Positions 38,992 to 48,672 of a stretch of 64,000 nt of DNA are shown piece after piece. Position 1 is the stretch's first letter, and each line of letters opens with the position of its first letter. This DNA comes from Thermostichus vulcanus str. 'Rupite'. Lineage in GTDB: Bacteria; Cyanobacteriota; Cyanobacteriia; Thermostichales; Thermostichaceae. The position numbers and the translations under genes are program-made. The notes under the pieces were generated by a model. It was not told where the DNA came from. It was given only the letters and a program-made list of their open reading frames with translations, and ran no database searches. Location of the stretch: contig NZ_JAFIRA010000007.1 in NCBI RefSeq assembly GCF_022848905.1, positions 49,723-113,722 on the forward strand, in the 5' to 3' direction.

Positions 38992-40203
38992 TTACTCCCC
39001 TTGCAAAACCGCTTGGCAAGCTGTGGCAATGGCCCAGTCCTCTTGAGCTGAGATCACCAAAACCCGCACTGCAGCATCGAAGGTGCTGATATCGCAGTTG
39101 CGGGGGGATCCGGCATTGAGAACGGGGTCGATCTGGATCCCTAAGAAACCCAGATCTGCACAGGTGGCCGCCCGTACCGGCGCTGAGTTTTCCCCAATGC
39201 CACCAGAAAACACTAAGGCATCCAGCCGATCCAAATTCATCAGCATCGACCCGATCTGGCTGCGCAGCCGGTGAATAAACAGATCAAAAGCCAGTTCCGC
39301 CCGTTTATGCCCTGCTTCCATCGCCTCCAACACAGTCCGCATGTCGCTACTCAAGCCGGAAACCCCCTTGAGGCCCGATTCCCGGTTCAAAATTCGATCC
39401 AATTCTTCAACGCTCATCCCCTGCCGCAACTGATGGATCAAAATGCCCGGATCCACTGACCCCGACCGGGATCCCATCATCAAGCCTTCCAGAGGGGTAT
39501 AGCCCATGGTGGTATCGACGCTTTTGCCTCCTCGAATGGCCGCCAAGGAACAGCCATTGCCCAGATGACAGGTGATCAGCCGCAACTCCGACAAAGGGCG
39601 GTTCAACAGTTCAGCGGCACGGCGGGCACAATACTCGTGGTTAATGCCATGAAACCCGTAGCGGCGGATCCCTTGTTCTGCCCAGGCATAGGGCAGTGGG
39701 TAAAGAGCGGCAGCAGCAGGCATTTGCTGGTGAAAGGCGGTATCAAAGACCGCAACCTGCGGGATCCCGGGTGCCAAGTGACCAAGCAGACGGATCCCCT
39801 CCAACGCGGCGGGGTTATGGGCCGGAGCCAAAGGAATGAGCTGCTCAATGGTCTGCTCGACGATGGGGCTAATCTGGGTGGGCCGCTGATAAAGGGATCC
39901 CCCATGCACCACCCGATGACCGATAGCATCGATGGCCTTGGCCCCTGGCAGTAGGGCTTCTTCTCCTTGCCAAAGGCTTTGAAACAAGGGGGCCAATCCG
40001 TTGATGCCCGCCTGAGGTGGAATAGAAGGAAAAGATACCCAGCCACCGCCTCGCCGCCGCGTCTGGATCAGGGTCTCCTCTGGCCTGTAGGTGAAATCCA
40101 CCTGGGCTTGCCAGAGAGGAGTGGCATCGACCTTGCCCTCAACCACCTGAAAAAGGGAGGACTTCAGGCTGCTAGAACCGGCATTAATGACAAGAATATT
40201 CAC
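38992..40203 (-). CDS. ackA: Acetate kinase
   Basis: Interconverts acetyl phosphate plus ADP and acetate plus ATP; cytosolic, ASKHA fold. The 403-residue length is typical. It starts [17 protein letters not shown] and contains [67 protein letters not shown] and [20 protein letters not shown]. The start codon is GTG at 40203. No phosphotransacetylase gene is adjacent. The gene is last in a minus-strand series arsA-trmFO-ackA. Confidence 0.97.
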   Translation of the reverse strand: MNILVINAGSSSLKSSLFQVVEGKVDATPLWQAQVDFTYRPEETLIQTRRRGGGWVSFPSIPPQAGINGLAPLFQSLWQGEEALLPGAKAIDAIGHRVVHGGSLYQRPTQISPIVEQTIEQLIPLAPAHNPAALEGIRLLGHLAPGIPQVAVFDTAFHQQMPAAAALYPLPYAWAEQGIRRYGFHGINHEYCARRAAELLNRPLSELRLITCHLGNGCSLAAIRGGKSVDTTMGYTPLEGLMMGSRSGSVDPGILIHQLRQGMSVEELDRILNRESGLKGVSGLSSDMRTVLEAMEAGHKRAELAFDLFIHRLRSQIGSMLMNLDRLDALVFSGGIGENSAPVRAATCADLGFLGIQIDPVLNAGSPRNCDISTFDAAVRVLVISAQEDWAIATACQAVLQGE

Positions 40204-40319
40204 AGAGCGTCTTCCGCATCGGCCTCCGCAGGTCTTATTGATTTCAACCTAACCGCCAACCTGAGTTTTGACTGTAACCTGCAACAGTTGGGAACAGACT
40301 TAAACGGTTCACGGATTCC

Positions 40320-41681
40320 TCAGGCGGTTTGGACTTGTCGGGTCAACCCCGTTGCCGCTAGCGCGGCCAAAGCCCGATCCCGATAGCGACCATAGCGCTC
40401 CGCTTTGCTACGGATCCTGCGCCCCTCCAAATTGGGCAAAATTCCAAAGTTTGCCGGCATCGGTTGAAAATATTTGGGATCCGCACTGCTAATGAATTGA
40501 AACAAGGATCCGATCATCGTTTCAGGGGGCAGCTGAATCAGAGGTAAACCTAGGGCAAAACGAGCCGCATTGGATCCCGCTAGCCACCCACCCGCCACGG
40601 CACAGGCATAGCCTTCTGTGCCCACCAACTGACCGGCAGCAAACAAGCTCGGTCGCTTGCGAAATTGTAAGGTTGGTTCCAGCAACTGCGGCGCATTCAA
40701 AAACGTATTGCGGTGCATCACCCCCATGCGCACGAACTCGGCCTGTTCCAAGCCAGGGATGAGACGAAACACCCGCTGTTGCTCTCCCCATTTCAGGTTG
40801 GTTTGGAACCCAACCAAGTTCCACAGTTGCCCTGCCTTGTCCTCTTGCCGCAGTTGTACCACCGCATAAGGCCGGGATCCGGTGCGGGGATCCACCAATC
40901 CCACCGGCTTGAGAGGGCCAAAACAGAGGGTTTCTTTACCCCGGCGGGCCATTTCTTCGATTGGTAGGCAGCCCTCAAAAAAGGAGCGTTCTTCTTGCTC
41001 AAAGGCTTTCAAGGGAGCTTGTTCCGCTTGTACCAAAGCTTGCCAAAACTGCTCGTACTCTGCTTCGGTCATCGGGCAATTCAGATAGGCGGCTTCTCCT
41101 TTGCCGTAGCGGGAGGCCGGAAACACCACCTCTCGGTTCAAAGAGTCCCCTGTTACAATCGGGCTGGAAGCATCGAAAAAGCTCAGGTAGCTCAACCCCG
41201 TGAAGGCTTGGAGCGCTTCTGCCAAGGGATCACTGGTTAAGGGCCCGGTACAGAGGACGGTGATTCCTTCGGGAATGTGGGTGACTTCTTGCCGCCGTAA
41301 GGTGATGCGCGGATGGGCTTGAATCGCTTCAGTGAGAGCTTGGCTAAACACCGCCCGATCTACGGCTAGGGCTCCTCCTGCTGGGACAGCATGTCGATCC
41401 GCCATCCCAATCACCAGGGATCCCAGTTGTCGCAATTCTTCCTTGAGCAACCCGGCAGCCCGATCACTCGCCAAGGCTCCAAAGGAGTTGCTACATACCA
41501 GTTCCGCCAAATGTTCTGTGTGGTGGGCCGGACTTTGACGCACAGGGCGCATCTCCGACAGGATCACCGTCAATCCCGCCTGGGCAATTTGCCACGCTGC
41601 TTCCGTTCCTGCCAGCCCTCCGCCAATGACATGGATGGGGGCAAGAGTTGAGGGTTCAGATGTATCGGCTTGGTCAAGCAT
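40320..41681 (-). CDS. trmFO: Methylenetetrahydrofolate-tRNA-(uracil-5-)-methyltransferase TrmFO
   Basis: Folate- and FAD-dependent enzyme that makes m5U54 in the T-loop of tRNA. About 453 residues from ATG 41681. The FAD motif is [20 protein letters not shown], followed by [71 protein letters not shown] and [21 protein letters not shown] frame extension to 41741 lacks similarity to the family. It lies downstream of the ArsA-like gene on the same strand, about 180 bases away. Confidence 0.96.
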   Translation of the reverse strand: MLDQADTSEPSTLAPIHVIGGGLAGTEAAWQIAQAGLTVILSEMRPVRQSPAHHTEHLAELVCSNSFGALASDRAAGLLKEELRQLGSLVIGMADRHAVPAGGALAVDRAVFSQALTEAIQAHPRITLRRQEVTHIPEGITVLCTGPLTSDPLAEALQAFTGLSYLSFFDASSPIVTGDSLNREVVFPASRYGKGEAAYLNCPMTEAEYEQFWQALVQAEQAPLKAFEQEERSFFEGCLPIEEMARRGKETLCFGPLKPVGLVDPRTGSRPYAVVQLRQEDKAGQLWNLVGFQTNLKWGEQQRVFRLIPGLEQAEFVRMGVMHRNTFLNAPQLLEPTLQFRKRPSLFAAGQLVGTEGYACAVAGGWLAGSNAARFALGLPLIQLPPETMIGSLFQFISSADPKYFQPMPANFGILPNLEGRRIRSKAERYGRYRDRALAALAATGLTRQVQTA

Positions 41682-41860
41682 TCCGTTCCGTCCTAAAAGC
41701 TGCCAATCCAGGTGCTTCTTGCGAAAACGTTCCGCAGTCATGCCCTTTTGGCTTTTCCCAGGATACTCCCAGGATCACGATGGGTTTGGCACAGAGTCCT
41801 GCTCCAAAAGAATCCTGACTGATCCTGCTTGGATCGTGAAGGCATCGAGAGGAGAGACCC

Positions 41861-43039
41861 TCAAGCGGCAAAGTGAATGCGCAGGTAGTCTTCTTCCATT
41901 TTGGCGCGGGCTGGGTTCATGGCGGCCAGGGTCTGGGGCAGCACTAGGTTGCGCCGGTGATTGCCAATACGGATATTCAGTTCATCCCCCGTTTTGCTCA
42001 GTTCCACCTGCTCTTTCGGGATCCCGGGCAGGTAGAGATCCAGCCGATATTGGCCATTGTCTGTAACCACGTTCATGGTTTGCTCAGCGTAGAGCACTTC
42101 CGCCGGGTTGCGATCCCCCCAGAGGTCTTTTTTCAGACGGGCCAGGGCCTCCCAGCCTACCAACTCCTCTGAGTACAGCGGGATCTCAAAGACGGGTAGG
42201 GGGGCAAAATTTTCGTGAATTTCCCGGCGATATTTTTGTTGAGCAGCTTTCCAAGTGGCAAAGTAGGGATCCACCACCGTATCCGGCAAAATGCGATTGG
42301 CCACCACCAAATCGGTTGCCACCCCGTACAGGCTTAAGTAGGCATGGGCCCGCAAGGATTCCTTGATCACCATCTTTTCCGGGTTGGTCACCAATCGTAC
42401 CGAGGTGATGCGGTTGTCGGTAAGGATCCGCTCCAGACGCTCGATTTTCTCGTAAAACTCGTAGGGGGCATCCAGCACCCGGTTATCCGGCAAAGGGATC
42501 CCGGTGAGTCCCTTCACAATCGGCTCGGCAATGGGACGCAGCATCTGGGCTAGCCCCTGCAGAGGCTTGTAGAACTTGCGCATGTACCAACCGGAGACAT
42601 CTGGCAAGCTCAGCAACCGCAGAGCGGTTCCGGTAGGAGCCGAGTCGATGATCAACACATCAAAATCATCCTCGTCGTAGTGGCGGTTCACCCGCACCAG
42701 GGAAAAAATCTCATCCATCCCCGGCAAAATCGCCAACTCCTGCGCTTGCACTCCATCCAGTCCGCGCGCTTGCAACACCTGAGTAATGTAGGTTTTGACG
42801 GATCCCCAGTTCAGCTCCAACTCGTTGAGGGCATCCAGCTCTGCCCCCCAAAGATTGGGTTTGACCTCAATCGGGTCGTGCCCGAGGGGCTGATCGAAGC
42901 TATCCGCTAAGGAGTGAGCCGGATCCGTACTCAATACCAGAGTTTTCAGGCCGATCTCAGCACAACGCCAGCCAGTCGCCGCCGCCATCGAGGTTTTGCC
43001 GACTCCACCCTTGCCGGTCATGAGGATGATGCGTTGCAT
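41861..43039 (-). CDS. ArsA/GET3-family ATPase with C-terminal HSP20-like domain
   Basis: A 392-residue protein. The P-loop is [18 protein letters not shown] (deviant Walker A of the SIMIBI class), switch [15 protein letters not shown] and switch [20 protein letters not shown]. Residues ~305-392 form a beta-rich domain, [20 protein letters not shown] and [16 protein letters not shown], typical of the alpha-crystallin-like domain attached to cyanobacterial and chloroplast ArsA homologues. The family includes tail-anchored protein targeting factors; an arsenite pump role is unlikely because no arsB/arsD/arsR is near. ATG start. Divergent from psbQ with a ~210-base gap. Confidence 0.9.
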   Translation of the reverse strand: MQRIILMTGKGGVGKTSMAAATGWRCAEIGLKTLVLSTDPAHSLADSFDQPLGHDPIEVKPNLWGAELDALNELELNWGSVKTYITQVLQARGLDGVQAQELAILPGMDEIFSLVRVNRHYDEDDFDVLIIDSAPTGTALRLLSLPDVSGWYMRKFYKPLQGLAQMLRPIAEPIVKGLTGIPLPDNRVLDAPYEFYEKIERLERILTDNRITSVRLVTNPEKMVIKESLRAHAYLSLYGVATDLVVANRILPDTVVDPYFATWKAAQQKYRREIHENFAPLPVFEIPLYSEELVGWEALARLKKDLWGDRNPAEVLYAEQTMNVVTDNGQYRLDLYLPGIPKEQVELSKTGDELNIRIGNHRRNLVLPQTLAAMNPARAKMEEDYLRIHFAA

Positions 43040-43252
43040 GAGAGCGCCAGTTACATTCTTTTACATTTACATTCCCAGCCTAGCCCATTTGTTGAGCCAT
43101 CCGGTACAGGTTAAGAGACCGTTTGTTTTGGGTTCGCGTAGGACAGATCCGATTTTCTGTTCCATTCATCTCATCCCTAAGGCTCCACCAACCAAGGGCC
43201 TACCGACAGGTAAACTATTGCTAAGAAAAATCAAGCATGTTGGAGGTGTGTG

Positions 43253-43645
43253 ATGATGAGCTGTTGGCGCAGTCTTTTGCTGGTGCTGTTTGTGGCTTTG
43301 GGGCTGTGGCTGGGATCCCCTGTGCAGGCAGCCAGTTTGCCCCCTCAAGTCCAAGAACTGGAACAGCAAGTCAGCCAATTGCAAAGGTTGGTGGATGCGG
43401 AAGATTGGCTGGAGATCCGCTCCTACATTCATGGGCCAATGGGCTTGACTCGTAAAAACTTGACGGGGCTGGCCGTCACCTTGCCGAAAGAACAAAAGCA
43501 AGAGGTGATTCGGCTGACCAAGGAATTGGGTCAAAGCCTGGAAAAATTGGATTTTGCCGCCAAAGGCTACGATCAGCCGGAGGTAGAAGCCGCCCAGGCC
43601 AAAGTCAAAAAGGCTTTGGATAGGTTGGAGGCTTTGTTCTCCTAG
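43253..43645 (+). CDS. psbQ: Photosystem II extrinsic protein PsbQ (CyanoQ)
   Basis: A 131-residue exported protein (GTG/ATG variants differ by two residues). The signal peptide (CWRSLLLVLFVALGLWLG) ends at VQAAS, an AxA-type site. Unlike the usual CyanoQ there is no lipobox cysteine at the cleavage point. The mature part is a four-helix-bundle pattern with the PsbQ landmarks LQRLVDAEDWLEIRSYIHGP, GLTRKNLTGLAVTLP and ELGQSLEKLDFAAKG. PsbQ stabilises the oxygen-evolving complex on the thylakoid lumen side. ATG at 43253 has GGAGG six bases upstream. Monocistronic, divergent from the ArsA-like gene. Confidence 0.88.
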   Translation: MMSCWRSLLLVLFVALGLWLGSPVQAASLPPQVQELEQQVSQLQRLVDAEDWLEIRSYIHGPMGLTRKNLTGLAVTLPKEQKQEVIRLTKELGQSLEKLDFAAKGYDQPEVEAAQAKVKKALDRLEALFS

Positions 43646-43799
43646 GGGCTGGGGAGGATCCTCTAGAGCAAGCAGCCTTCTCTTGAACAGCGAGATGTTT
43701 CTTGGGATCCACCCAGCCAGACACTCAGCTGAAAACAGCTTAAAAAATCAGGATCCCCTCTCACCCAGCCAGAAGGGATCCCCAATGAGACTCATTCAG

Positions 43800-43831
43800 C
43801 CGATAGTGCAACCGATAGAGTAATCCGATAG
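43800..43831. repeat. Three CCGATAG direct repeats
   Basis: CCGATAG occurs at 43800-43806, 43812-43818 and 43825-43831, spaced 12 and 13 bases, just beyond the 3' end of the 73-codon gene. The near-helical spacing could suit a DNA-binding protein. The same word forms the inverted repeat at 24753-24773. Confidence 0.4.
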
Positions 43832-43834
43832 GCA

Positions 43835-44056
43835 CTAGGGCTGTAGTTTGAAGCTCTTCACTTCCAACACCGGCCCCACTTGTGCCACCGTCAGCATGTC
43901 TTCTTTCACCTGTCCCTGGATTGTCACCTCCAATCCCTCCTGCAGGAGATCTTTGGGGGCACGGAAGAGGGCGTAGTGTTCGCCGGAAGGCACCGTCAGC
44001 ACCCACACCCCCGACTCAATATCCAGGAACTCGATTTTACCTGTGTACTCCTGCAT
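43835..44056 (-). CDS. Small protein translationally coupled to the subtilisin-like protease
   Basis: A 73-residue product, MQEYTGKIEFLDIESGVWVL then TVPSGEHYALFRAP, LQEGLEVTIQGQVKEDMLTV and VLEVKSFKL. The alternating hydrophobic pattern suggests a small OB-fold-like beta barrel. There is no signal peptide from this start. Its ATG overlaps the TGA of the protease gene (TGATG), so the two are almost certainly co-translated. A longer frame starting at 44194 would overlap the protease by ~140 bases and add hydrophobic residues; that would give a signal-anchor, but it looks like antiphase reading of protease codons. Function unknown. Confidence 0.6.
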   Translation of the reverse strand: MQEYTGKIEFLDIESGVWVLTVPSGEHYALFRAPKDLLQEGLEVTIQGQVKEDMLTVAQVGPVLEVKSFKLQP

Positions 44057-45909
44057 CACTTCCTCAGCGCTAGCCCGGTAGCTGTAGAGGGCTGTTCCAG
44101 AGAAGCTTGTGCTCCCAAGTAGGCCAAGCCCAGGCAAAGCACCCCATTGAGAAGCAAGAAGGAGCGACCCAACCAAGCAGAGGATCCAAACCATACCACC
44201 CCCTCATAGAACAGGGATCCGGACAAGAGCAAGTGGGAGGCCATCCCTATGCAGAGGCCAATCACCCCCCAGCGCCAGCGTCGATGCCCCAGCAACAGCA
44301 GCATCAGTAAACCAGGGATCAAGACACTGGCAAACAGTGGGTTTAAGGCATTGCTCTGGGCAAAGGCTGTACCCAACTCCGGCAGGGAACTACCCGCCAA
44401 CTGGAAGGGCCAACGGGGAGCACCGACAATCGCCAACCCCTGCAAGGGGAACAAGCCAGCACTGCCCAAGAGGATCCCCGCCACCAACGGCACCGATTGG
44501 ATCAGACGCTTCGGAGCCAGCCACCAGCGGATCAGCACCATGATGATGTAGCCACCCACCACCATCAGCAGCTTCGGCACCAGGGCAATCGGGCCGCCAT
44601 CAAACCAGAAGCGGGGATTCAGGTAGCCATTGTTGTTCAGGTACTGTAGGAAATCCTTGAACCAGAGCACCAGGGGATTTTCCTCCTGCTGACCGGTGGC
44701 CCGTGCCAAAGCCTTGGCTGCATCCAAACGACCGGCACCGTAGAAGTTTTGCTTGTCGTCTCGCACCGGCGTGGCGGACATCTTCAGCACTTCTTCCACC
44801 TTGTCGGGGTCTTTCACCCCCTGAGCCTGGATCAACGCGGCTACACCAGCCACATGGGGAGTGGCCATGCTGGTGCCCTGGAAGTAGGCGAAAAGGGCTT
44901 CATTCGGATTGCGGCGATTAATGGTTTGCTGCAGAATGCCGTATTCCGGGTGATCTTGGGTTTTCGCCCCGCCAGGAGCGGAAATATCGACACCCACGCC
45001 GTAGTTGGAGTAAGGGGCTTTTTCCCCATTCGGGCCTGTCGCCGACACCGCGATCACATGCTCATAACGGGCTGGGTAGCTGACTTGGTTAGAGTTTTCG
45101 TTGCCCGCCGCCGCGATTATCGTCACCCCTTTGTTGTGGGCATAGGTCACCGCCTCTTGCATCAACTGGGCAGAGGCACGGCTCCCCAAGCTGAGGTTGA
45201 TAATGGTTGCGCCATGGTCGGCAGCGTAGCGGATTCCTTCCACCACATCCGACAGGGATCCAAAACCATTGGCATCCAAGACCCGCACCGGCATGATCTT
45301 GGCCTTAAAGGCAATCCCGGCAACTCCAAAAGCATTGTTCGTGGATTGGGCAATGGTTCCCGCTACATGGGTGCCGTGCCCTTGTAAATCTTCAGGGTTC
45401 TCGTCGTCATCAACAAAGTCGTAGCCCTTGACAAACTCGGTCTGGGCTAGGTCAGAGACTCGGGTGACCCCGGTATCCACCACCGCCACCGTAATCCCTT
45501 CTCCCTGGGAGATATCCCAGGCTTCCGGCATATTGATGGCTTTTAGGTTCCATTGCTGAGGATAGAGGCGATCATTGGGCACAAACGCCGCCTGGAACTG
45601 GTAGTTGGGATGGGCATATTCAATCAACGCCTCATCCGTGAGTCGCTTCATCAAGCGTCGCGTGGATCCCTGATGGTTGGCATCCACGTCGAACAGATAG
45701 ATGGCTTCTTGACGAGCAAAGGAACTGGCACTGCTAGGGCGCAGCGACACGTCATATTCTTTAGCAATAGCGGAGATCTGACTGGGGGTGGCCGTGTTGA
45801 CAAAATTGACCACGATGCTGTCGTAGGGGGTGGATCCCTTGCCACAAGCCGTCAACAGCAATGCCATCAGACAGGCGCAGCAAAGACCCAACCAGCGTCC
45901 GAATTTCAT
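44056..45909 (-). CDS. Subtilisin-like serine protease (S8), lipoprotein with C-terminal membrane segments
   Basis: A 617-residue exported protease. The signal peptide has LTAC as a lipobox (Cys at about residue 22). Residues ~30-105 resemble an inhibitor I9-like prodomain. The S8 catalytic triad is visible: Asp in VAVVDTGVTRVSD, His in GHGTHVAGTIAQS, Ser in GTSMATPHVAGVAALIQ, with the oxyanion Asn region IIAAAGNENSN. After about residue 410 the chain becomes hydrophobic, with about five or six membrane segments (LVPKLLMVVGGYIIMVLI, LFASVLIPGLLMLLLLG, FLLLNGVLCLGLAYLGAQ). A protease anchored at both ends is unusual. ATG start. Its TGA overlaps the start of the next gene. Confidence 0.88.
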   Translation of the reverse strand: MKFGRWLGLCCACLMALLLTACGKGSTPYDSIVVNFVNTATPSQISAIAKEYDVSLRPSSASSFARQEAIYLFDVDANHQGSTRRLMKRLTDEALIEYAHPNYQFQAAFVPNDRLYPQQWNLKAINMPEAWDISQGEGITVAVVDTGVTRVSDLAQTEFVKGYDFVDDDENPEDLQGHGTHVAGTIAQSTNNAFGVAGIAFKAKIMPVRVLDANGFGSLSDVVEGIRYAADHGATIINLSLGSRASAQLMQEAVTYAHNKGVTIIAAAGNENSNQVSYPARYEHVIAVSATGPNGEKAPYSNYGVGVDISAPGGAKTQDHPEYGILQQTINRRNPNEALFAYFQGTSMATPHVAGVAALIQAQGVKDPDKVEEVLKMSATPVRDDKQNFYGAGRLDAAKALARATGQQEENPLVLWFKDFLQYLNNNGYLNPRFWFDGGPIALVPKLLMVVGGYIIMVLIRWWLAPKRLIQSVPLVAGILLGSAGLFPLQGLAIVGAPRWPFQLAGSSLPELGTAFAQSNALNPLFASVLIPGLLMLLLLGHRRWRWGVIGLCIGMASHLLLSGSLFYEGVVWFGSSAWLGRSFLLLNGVLCLGLAYLGAQASLEQPSTATGLALRK

Positions 45910-46122
45910 AATTCACGCCCTCGGGATCCGATTGTTTGGAACCAGTATGCCCTCTAGATTGGCAATTGACGAGGTGAACAAGCCAATTCACCCGGAAGGA
46001 TTCCGGCAAGATTACCCAAAGGTGCAACCTTGGCCGCGCAAGAAGGGATCCCAGCCCTTCGGGGAAAATGTTATGACAAGATGAGCGTAAAATTCCGCTA
46101 GGGCGCGGGTGAGTGAGGGTCG

Positions 46123-46875
46123 ATGGATACGGTTTTACAGTTATTGATCCGGGGTTGGTACTTCTCGATCCCGCTGCTGATGTTCTCGGTCTTCTCAGTG
46201 GCCTGCTGTATCGAGCGGGGCCTGTTTTGGTGGAAAGTCACCCACCGACAAGAGGAGATAGTGCGCCAAGCTTTGAGTCAGTACCGCCGCAATCCGCGTG
46301 CTGCTCAGTACCTGCTGGAGCAAAATGCCGATCTTCCCATTGCGCGGATTTTTTTGGCGGGTTTAGACCTGAACGAAGCTAGCCCGGAAGATTTTAAGTT
46401 GGCTCTAGAAACCGCCTTGGCTGCAGAGGTACCTCTGTTGAAGCGGTTTAATACGGTCTTTGATACGGTGATCACCATCGCACCCTTTTTGGGTCTGTTG
46501 GGCACCGTTACGGGCATCATCCAGATTCTCAGCTCCATCCAGTTGGGGGATATTGGTGGTACCGATACGCAGGGGGTAGGGCAGGGGATTGCCGAAGCCC
46601 TTTACTCAACGGCATTTGGGTTGATCGTTGCCATTCCCACGTTGCTGATTTCCAACACCTTCCGCTCTCTCTACCTGCGGCAACTCTCCAAAATTCAAGA
46701 GTACGGTGGCGAGTTGGAGTTGCTGCATCGGCAACGGCAGGAGCTGCAAGCCCAACAGTCTTCTCAGCGGCCCTACATCAAACCCGGCCCCACCAGTGGC
46801 TCGACCATTCCCCCTTACTCGTCCCTTGAGCAATCGGTACAGGAGCCTTATGCGAATCCCGGAAGAGAATTTTAG
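46123..46875 (+). CDS. exbB: MotA/TolQ/ExbB proton channel family protein
   Basis: A 250-residue membrane protein with three hydrophobic segments, at about 10-30, 120-145 and 165-190. The conserved pore region is LLKRFNTVFDTVITIAPFLG, LLGTVTGIIQILSSIQ and GIAEALYSTAFGLIVAIPTL. With ExbD it converts proton motive force into mechanical work, usually for TonB-dependent outer-membrane uptake. The last 50 residues are hydrophilic, Gln/Pro-rich. The ExbD gene overlaps its 3' end by 26 bases. No tonB gene is in the window. ATG start. Confidence 0.93.
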   Translation: MDTVLQLLIRGWYFSIPLLMFSVFSVACCIERGLFWWKVTHRQEEIVRQALSQYRRNPRAAQYLLEQNADLPIARIFLAGLDLNEASPEDFKLALETALAAEVPLLKRFNTVFDTVITIAPFLGLLGTVTGIIQILSSIQLGDIGGTDTQGVGQGIAEALYSTAFGLIVAIPTLLISNTFRSLYLRQLSKIQEYGGELELLHRQRQELQAQQSSQRPYIKPGPTSGSTIPPYSSLEQSVQEPYANPGREF

Positions 46876-47275
46876 ACCCGCCGAGATCAACATCGTGCCC
46901 TTGATCGATGTCATCTTCTCGATCTTGGTCTTTTTCGTGATTGCCAGCTTGGTGCTCACCCGTTCGGAAGCCCTGGATGTCAATCTACCAGATGCGACTA
47001 CGGCAGAAACTCGCATTCAACCGGATGTAACCGTGAGTGTGACGGCTGAGGGCGAGATCGCGGTTAACCAGGAAACCATTGCTGATGTATCGGGTTTGAT
47101 CCCAGCCGTGGAGCGGATCCTGGCGGAAAAAACTGGTGAAGGCCGGCGCCTAGTGGTGATCAATGCCGACTTAGCGCTGTCTCACGGCAAAGTGGTAGAG
47201 GTGATGGATGCCCTGCAACGGGTGCCCAATGTCAGCTTGGCGATTGCGGCTCGTCGGCCTAGCAGTGGCAGTTGA
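46850..47275 (+). CDS. exbD: ExbD/TolR family biopolymer transport protein
   Basis: A 141-residue single-span protein, partner of ExbB. The N-terminus is MRIPEENFRPAEINIVPLID, followed by the only membrane helix, VIFSILVFFVIASLVLT, which carries the conserved proton-carrying Asp of the family just at its start (PLIDVIF). The periplasmic part runs LDVNLPDATTAETRIQPDVT and VVINADLALSHGKVVEVMDA. ATG at 46850 has AGGAG just upstream and overlaps the end of exbB; the longer frame to 46706 reads exbB codons out of phase. Confidence 0.92.
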   Translation: MRIPEENFRPAEINIVPLIDVIFSILVFFVIASLVLTRSEALDVNLPDATTAETRIQPDVTVSVTAEGEIAVNQETIADVSGLIPAVERILAEKTGEGRRLVVINADLALSHGKVVEVMDALQRVPNVSLAIAARRPSSGS

Positions 47276-47296
47276 GGGTGCGCGTTCTGCAGTTGT

Positions 47297-47490
47297 TCAA
47301 GAGGGTCTTTGCTCCAAATCTCTGACCAACTCCGGCAACGCTTTAAGATTCTCAGGCCGATAGGTGGGATCCTGCCGCCAGCGTTCTTGAGTGCTGGAAT
47401 GTAAATCGGCGCGGGTGAGAGGTCGTTGTTTGGCCTCATCCTGGCAGGGATCCCGCCAACGGCGCTGGGCCAGCCGGAAAAGCCCCTTCG
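47297..47490 (-). pseudogene. Possible remnant of a small protein gene
   Basis: On the minus strand one frame reads RLAQRRWRDPCQDEAKQRPL, then TRADLHSSTQERWRQDPTYR and PENLKALPELVRDLEQRPS before a TGA. The composition is protein-like, but the frame lacks an ATG, GTG or TTG and is closed by an upstream TGA. It sits between exbD and argF. It may be a decayed gene or chance. Confidence 0.25.
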
Positions 47491-47524
47491 GCTCTCAAGA
47501 AAAAGGCATGAGCAGATGCCTACA

Positions 47525-48448
47525 TCATTCAGCTCCCAGCAACTGCACCAGTAATGCCTTCTGTGCGTGTAACCGATTTTCTGCTTGCTCCCAGACCCGC
47601 GACTGGGATCCCTCCAAAACTTCTGTGGTGATCTCCTCTTCGCGGTGGGCAGGCAAGCAATGCAACACAATTGCCTCGGGATCCGCCCGTTTCATTAAGT
47701 CGGCATTCACTTGGTAGGGCAAAAACTTGGCTTGGCGGGCTTCGGCTTCCGCTTCTTGTCCCATACTGGCCCAAACATCGGTGTAGACCACCTGAGATCC
47801 CGAGACGGCCTCCTGGGGATCCTGTAAGACCTGCACCTCAGAATTAGAATTACGGGCCAAAGTACGGGCTTGCTGCACTACCCCTGGATCCGGTTCATAG
47901 CCTGCCGGTGTCGCCACTCGAATATGGATGCCACTCATGGCACAGCCCAACATCAGGGAATGGGCAACATTGTTGCCATCGCCACAATAGGCCAAGGTCA
48001 AGCCCGCCAACTGGCCAAAGGTTTCCTGAATGGTGAGCAGATCCGCCAAAATCTGACAAGGATGGAACTGATCGGTGAGGGCGTTGATCACCGGAATATC
48101 GGCGTAGTCGGCGAAGGCTTCTAGCTCTTTCTGTTCATAGGTGCGGATGGCGATCACATCCAAGTAGCGGGAGAGCACCCGGGCCGTATCCTGTAGCGGT
48201 TCTCCCCGACTCACCTGCATGACGGTGGGCAATAAATCGATTGTGCTCCCGCCACATTGGGCCATAGCCGCTGTGAAACTGACGCGAGTGCGGGTGGAAG
48301 CCTTTTGGAACAACAACCCCAACACGCGACCCCGCAGATCCACCCGATAGGGATCCCGTTTCAGCTCAGCCGCCTGCGTCAGCAAAGCCAATAGCTCCGC
48401 CGGGGTGAGGTCACTGAGTTTGAGCAGATCCCGTCCAGCCAAATTCAT
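47525..48448 (-). CDS. argF: Ornithine carbamoyltransferase
   Basis: Makes citrulline from ornithine and carbamoyl phosphate in arginine synthesis; cytosolic trimer. About 307 residues. The carbamoyl-phosphate motif is FQKASTRTRVSFTAAMAQCG (S-T-R-T-R). It also shows HPCQILADLLTIQE, LAYCGDGNNVAHSLMLGCAM, VVYTDVWASMGQE and the ornithine loop VLHCLPAHREEEITTEVLEG (HCLP). ATG at 48448 gives MNLAGRDLLKLSDL; two upstream in-frame ATGs lengthen it by up to 18 residues. Divergent from the amidotransferase gene. Confidence 0.96.
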   Translation of the reverse strand: MNLAGRDLLKLSDLTPAELLALLTQAAELKRDPYRVDLRGRVLGLLFQKASTRTRVSFTAAMAQCGGSTIDLLPTVMQVSRGEPLQDTARVLSRYLDVIAIRTYEQKELEAFADYADIPVINALTDQFHPCQILADLLTIQETFGQLAGLTLAYCGDGNNVAHSLMLGCAMSGIHIRVATPAGYEPDPGVVQQARTLARNSNSEVQVLQDPQEAVSGSQVVYTDVWASMGQEAEAEARQAKFLPYQVNADLMKRADPEAIVLHCLPAHREEEITTEVLEGSQSRVWEQAENRLHAQKALLVQLLGAE

Positions 48449-48650
48449 GCTGCCCCCAGTCTTCGACCCCGCCATCATAGGGCATTTCTCGGGGAGCGCC
48501 ACCCATGCAGGGATCCCGTTCTTCTACAGAAGGATGAGCCAAGTTCGACAACGATTCAACCCGTCTGGACCATCCATAAGTTGTGATCGGACGCACACCG
48601 TTCTAAAAACCCACTAACAACATCAGAAAATGGTGCTCCGCACCGCTCAC

Positions 48651-48666
48651 ACGATAGGGTTATCGT
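48651..48666. promoter_or_regulatory. Inverted repeat just before the amidotransferase gene
   Basis: ACGATA-GGGT-TATCGT is a perfect 6+4+6 inverted repeat ending six bases before the ATG at 48673. In RNA it would form a hairpin over the ribosome-binding region; as DNA it could be an operator. Confidence 0.4.
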
Positions 48667-48672
48667 ATAGAG

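Noticed and set aside
46706..46849. N-terminal extension of ExbD
   Set aside because: It reads exbB codons in another frame; the ExbD family starts at the ATG 46850.
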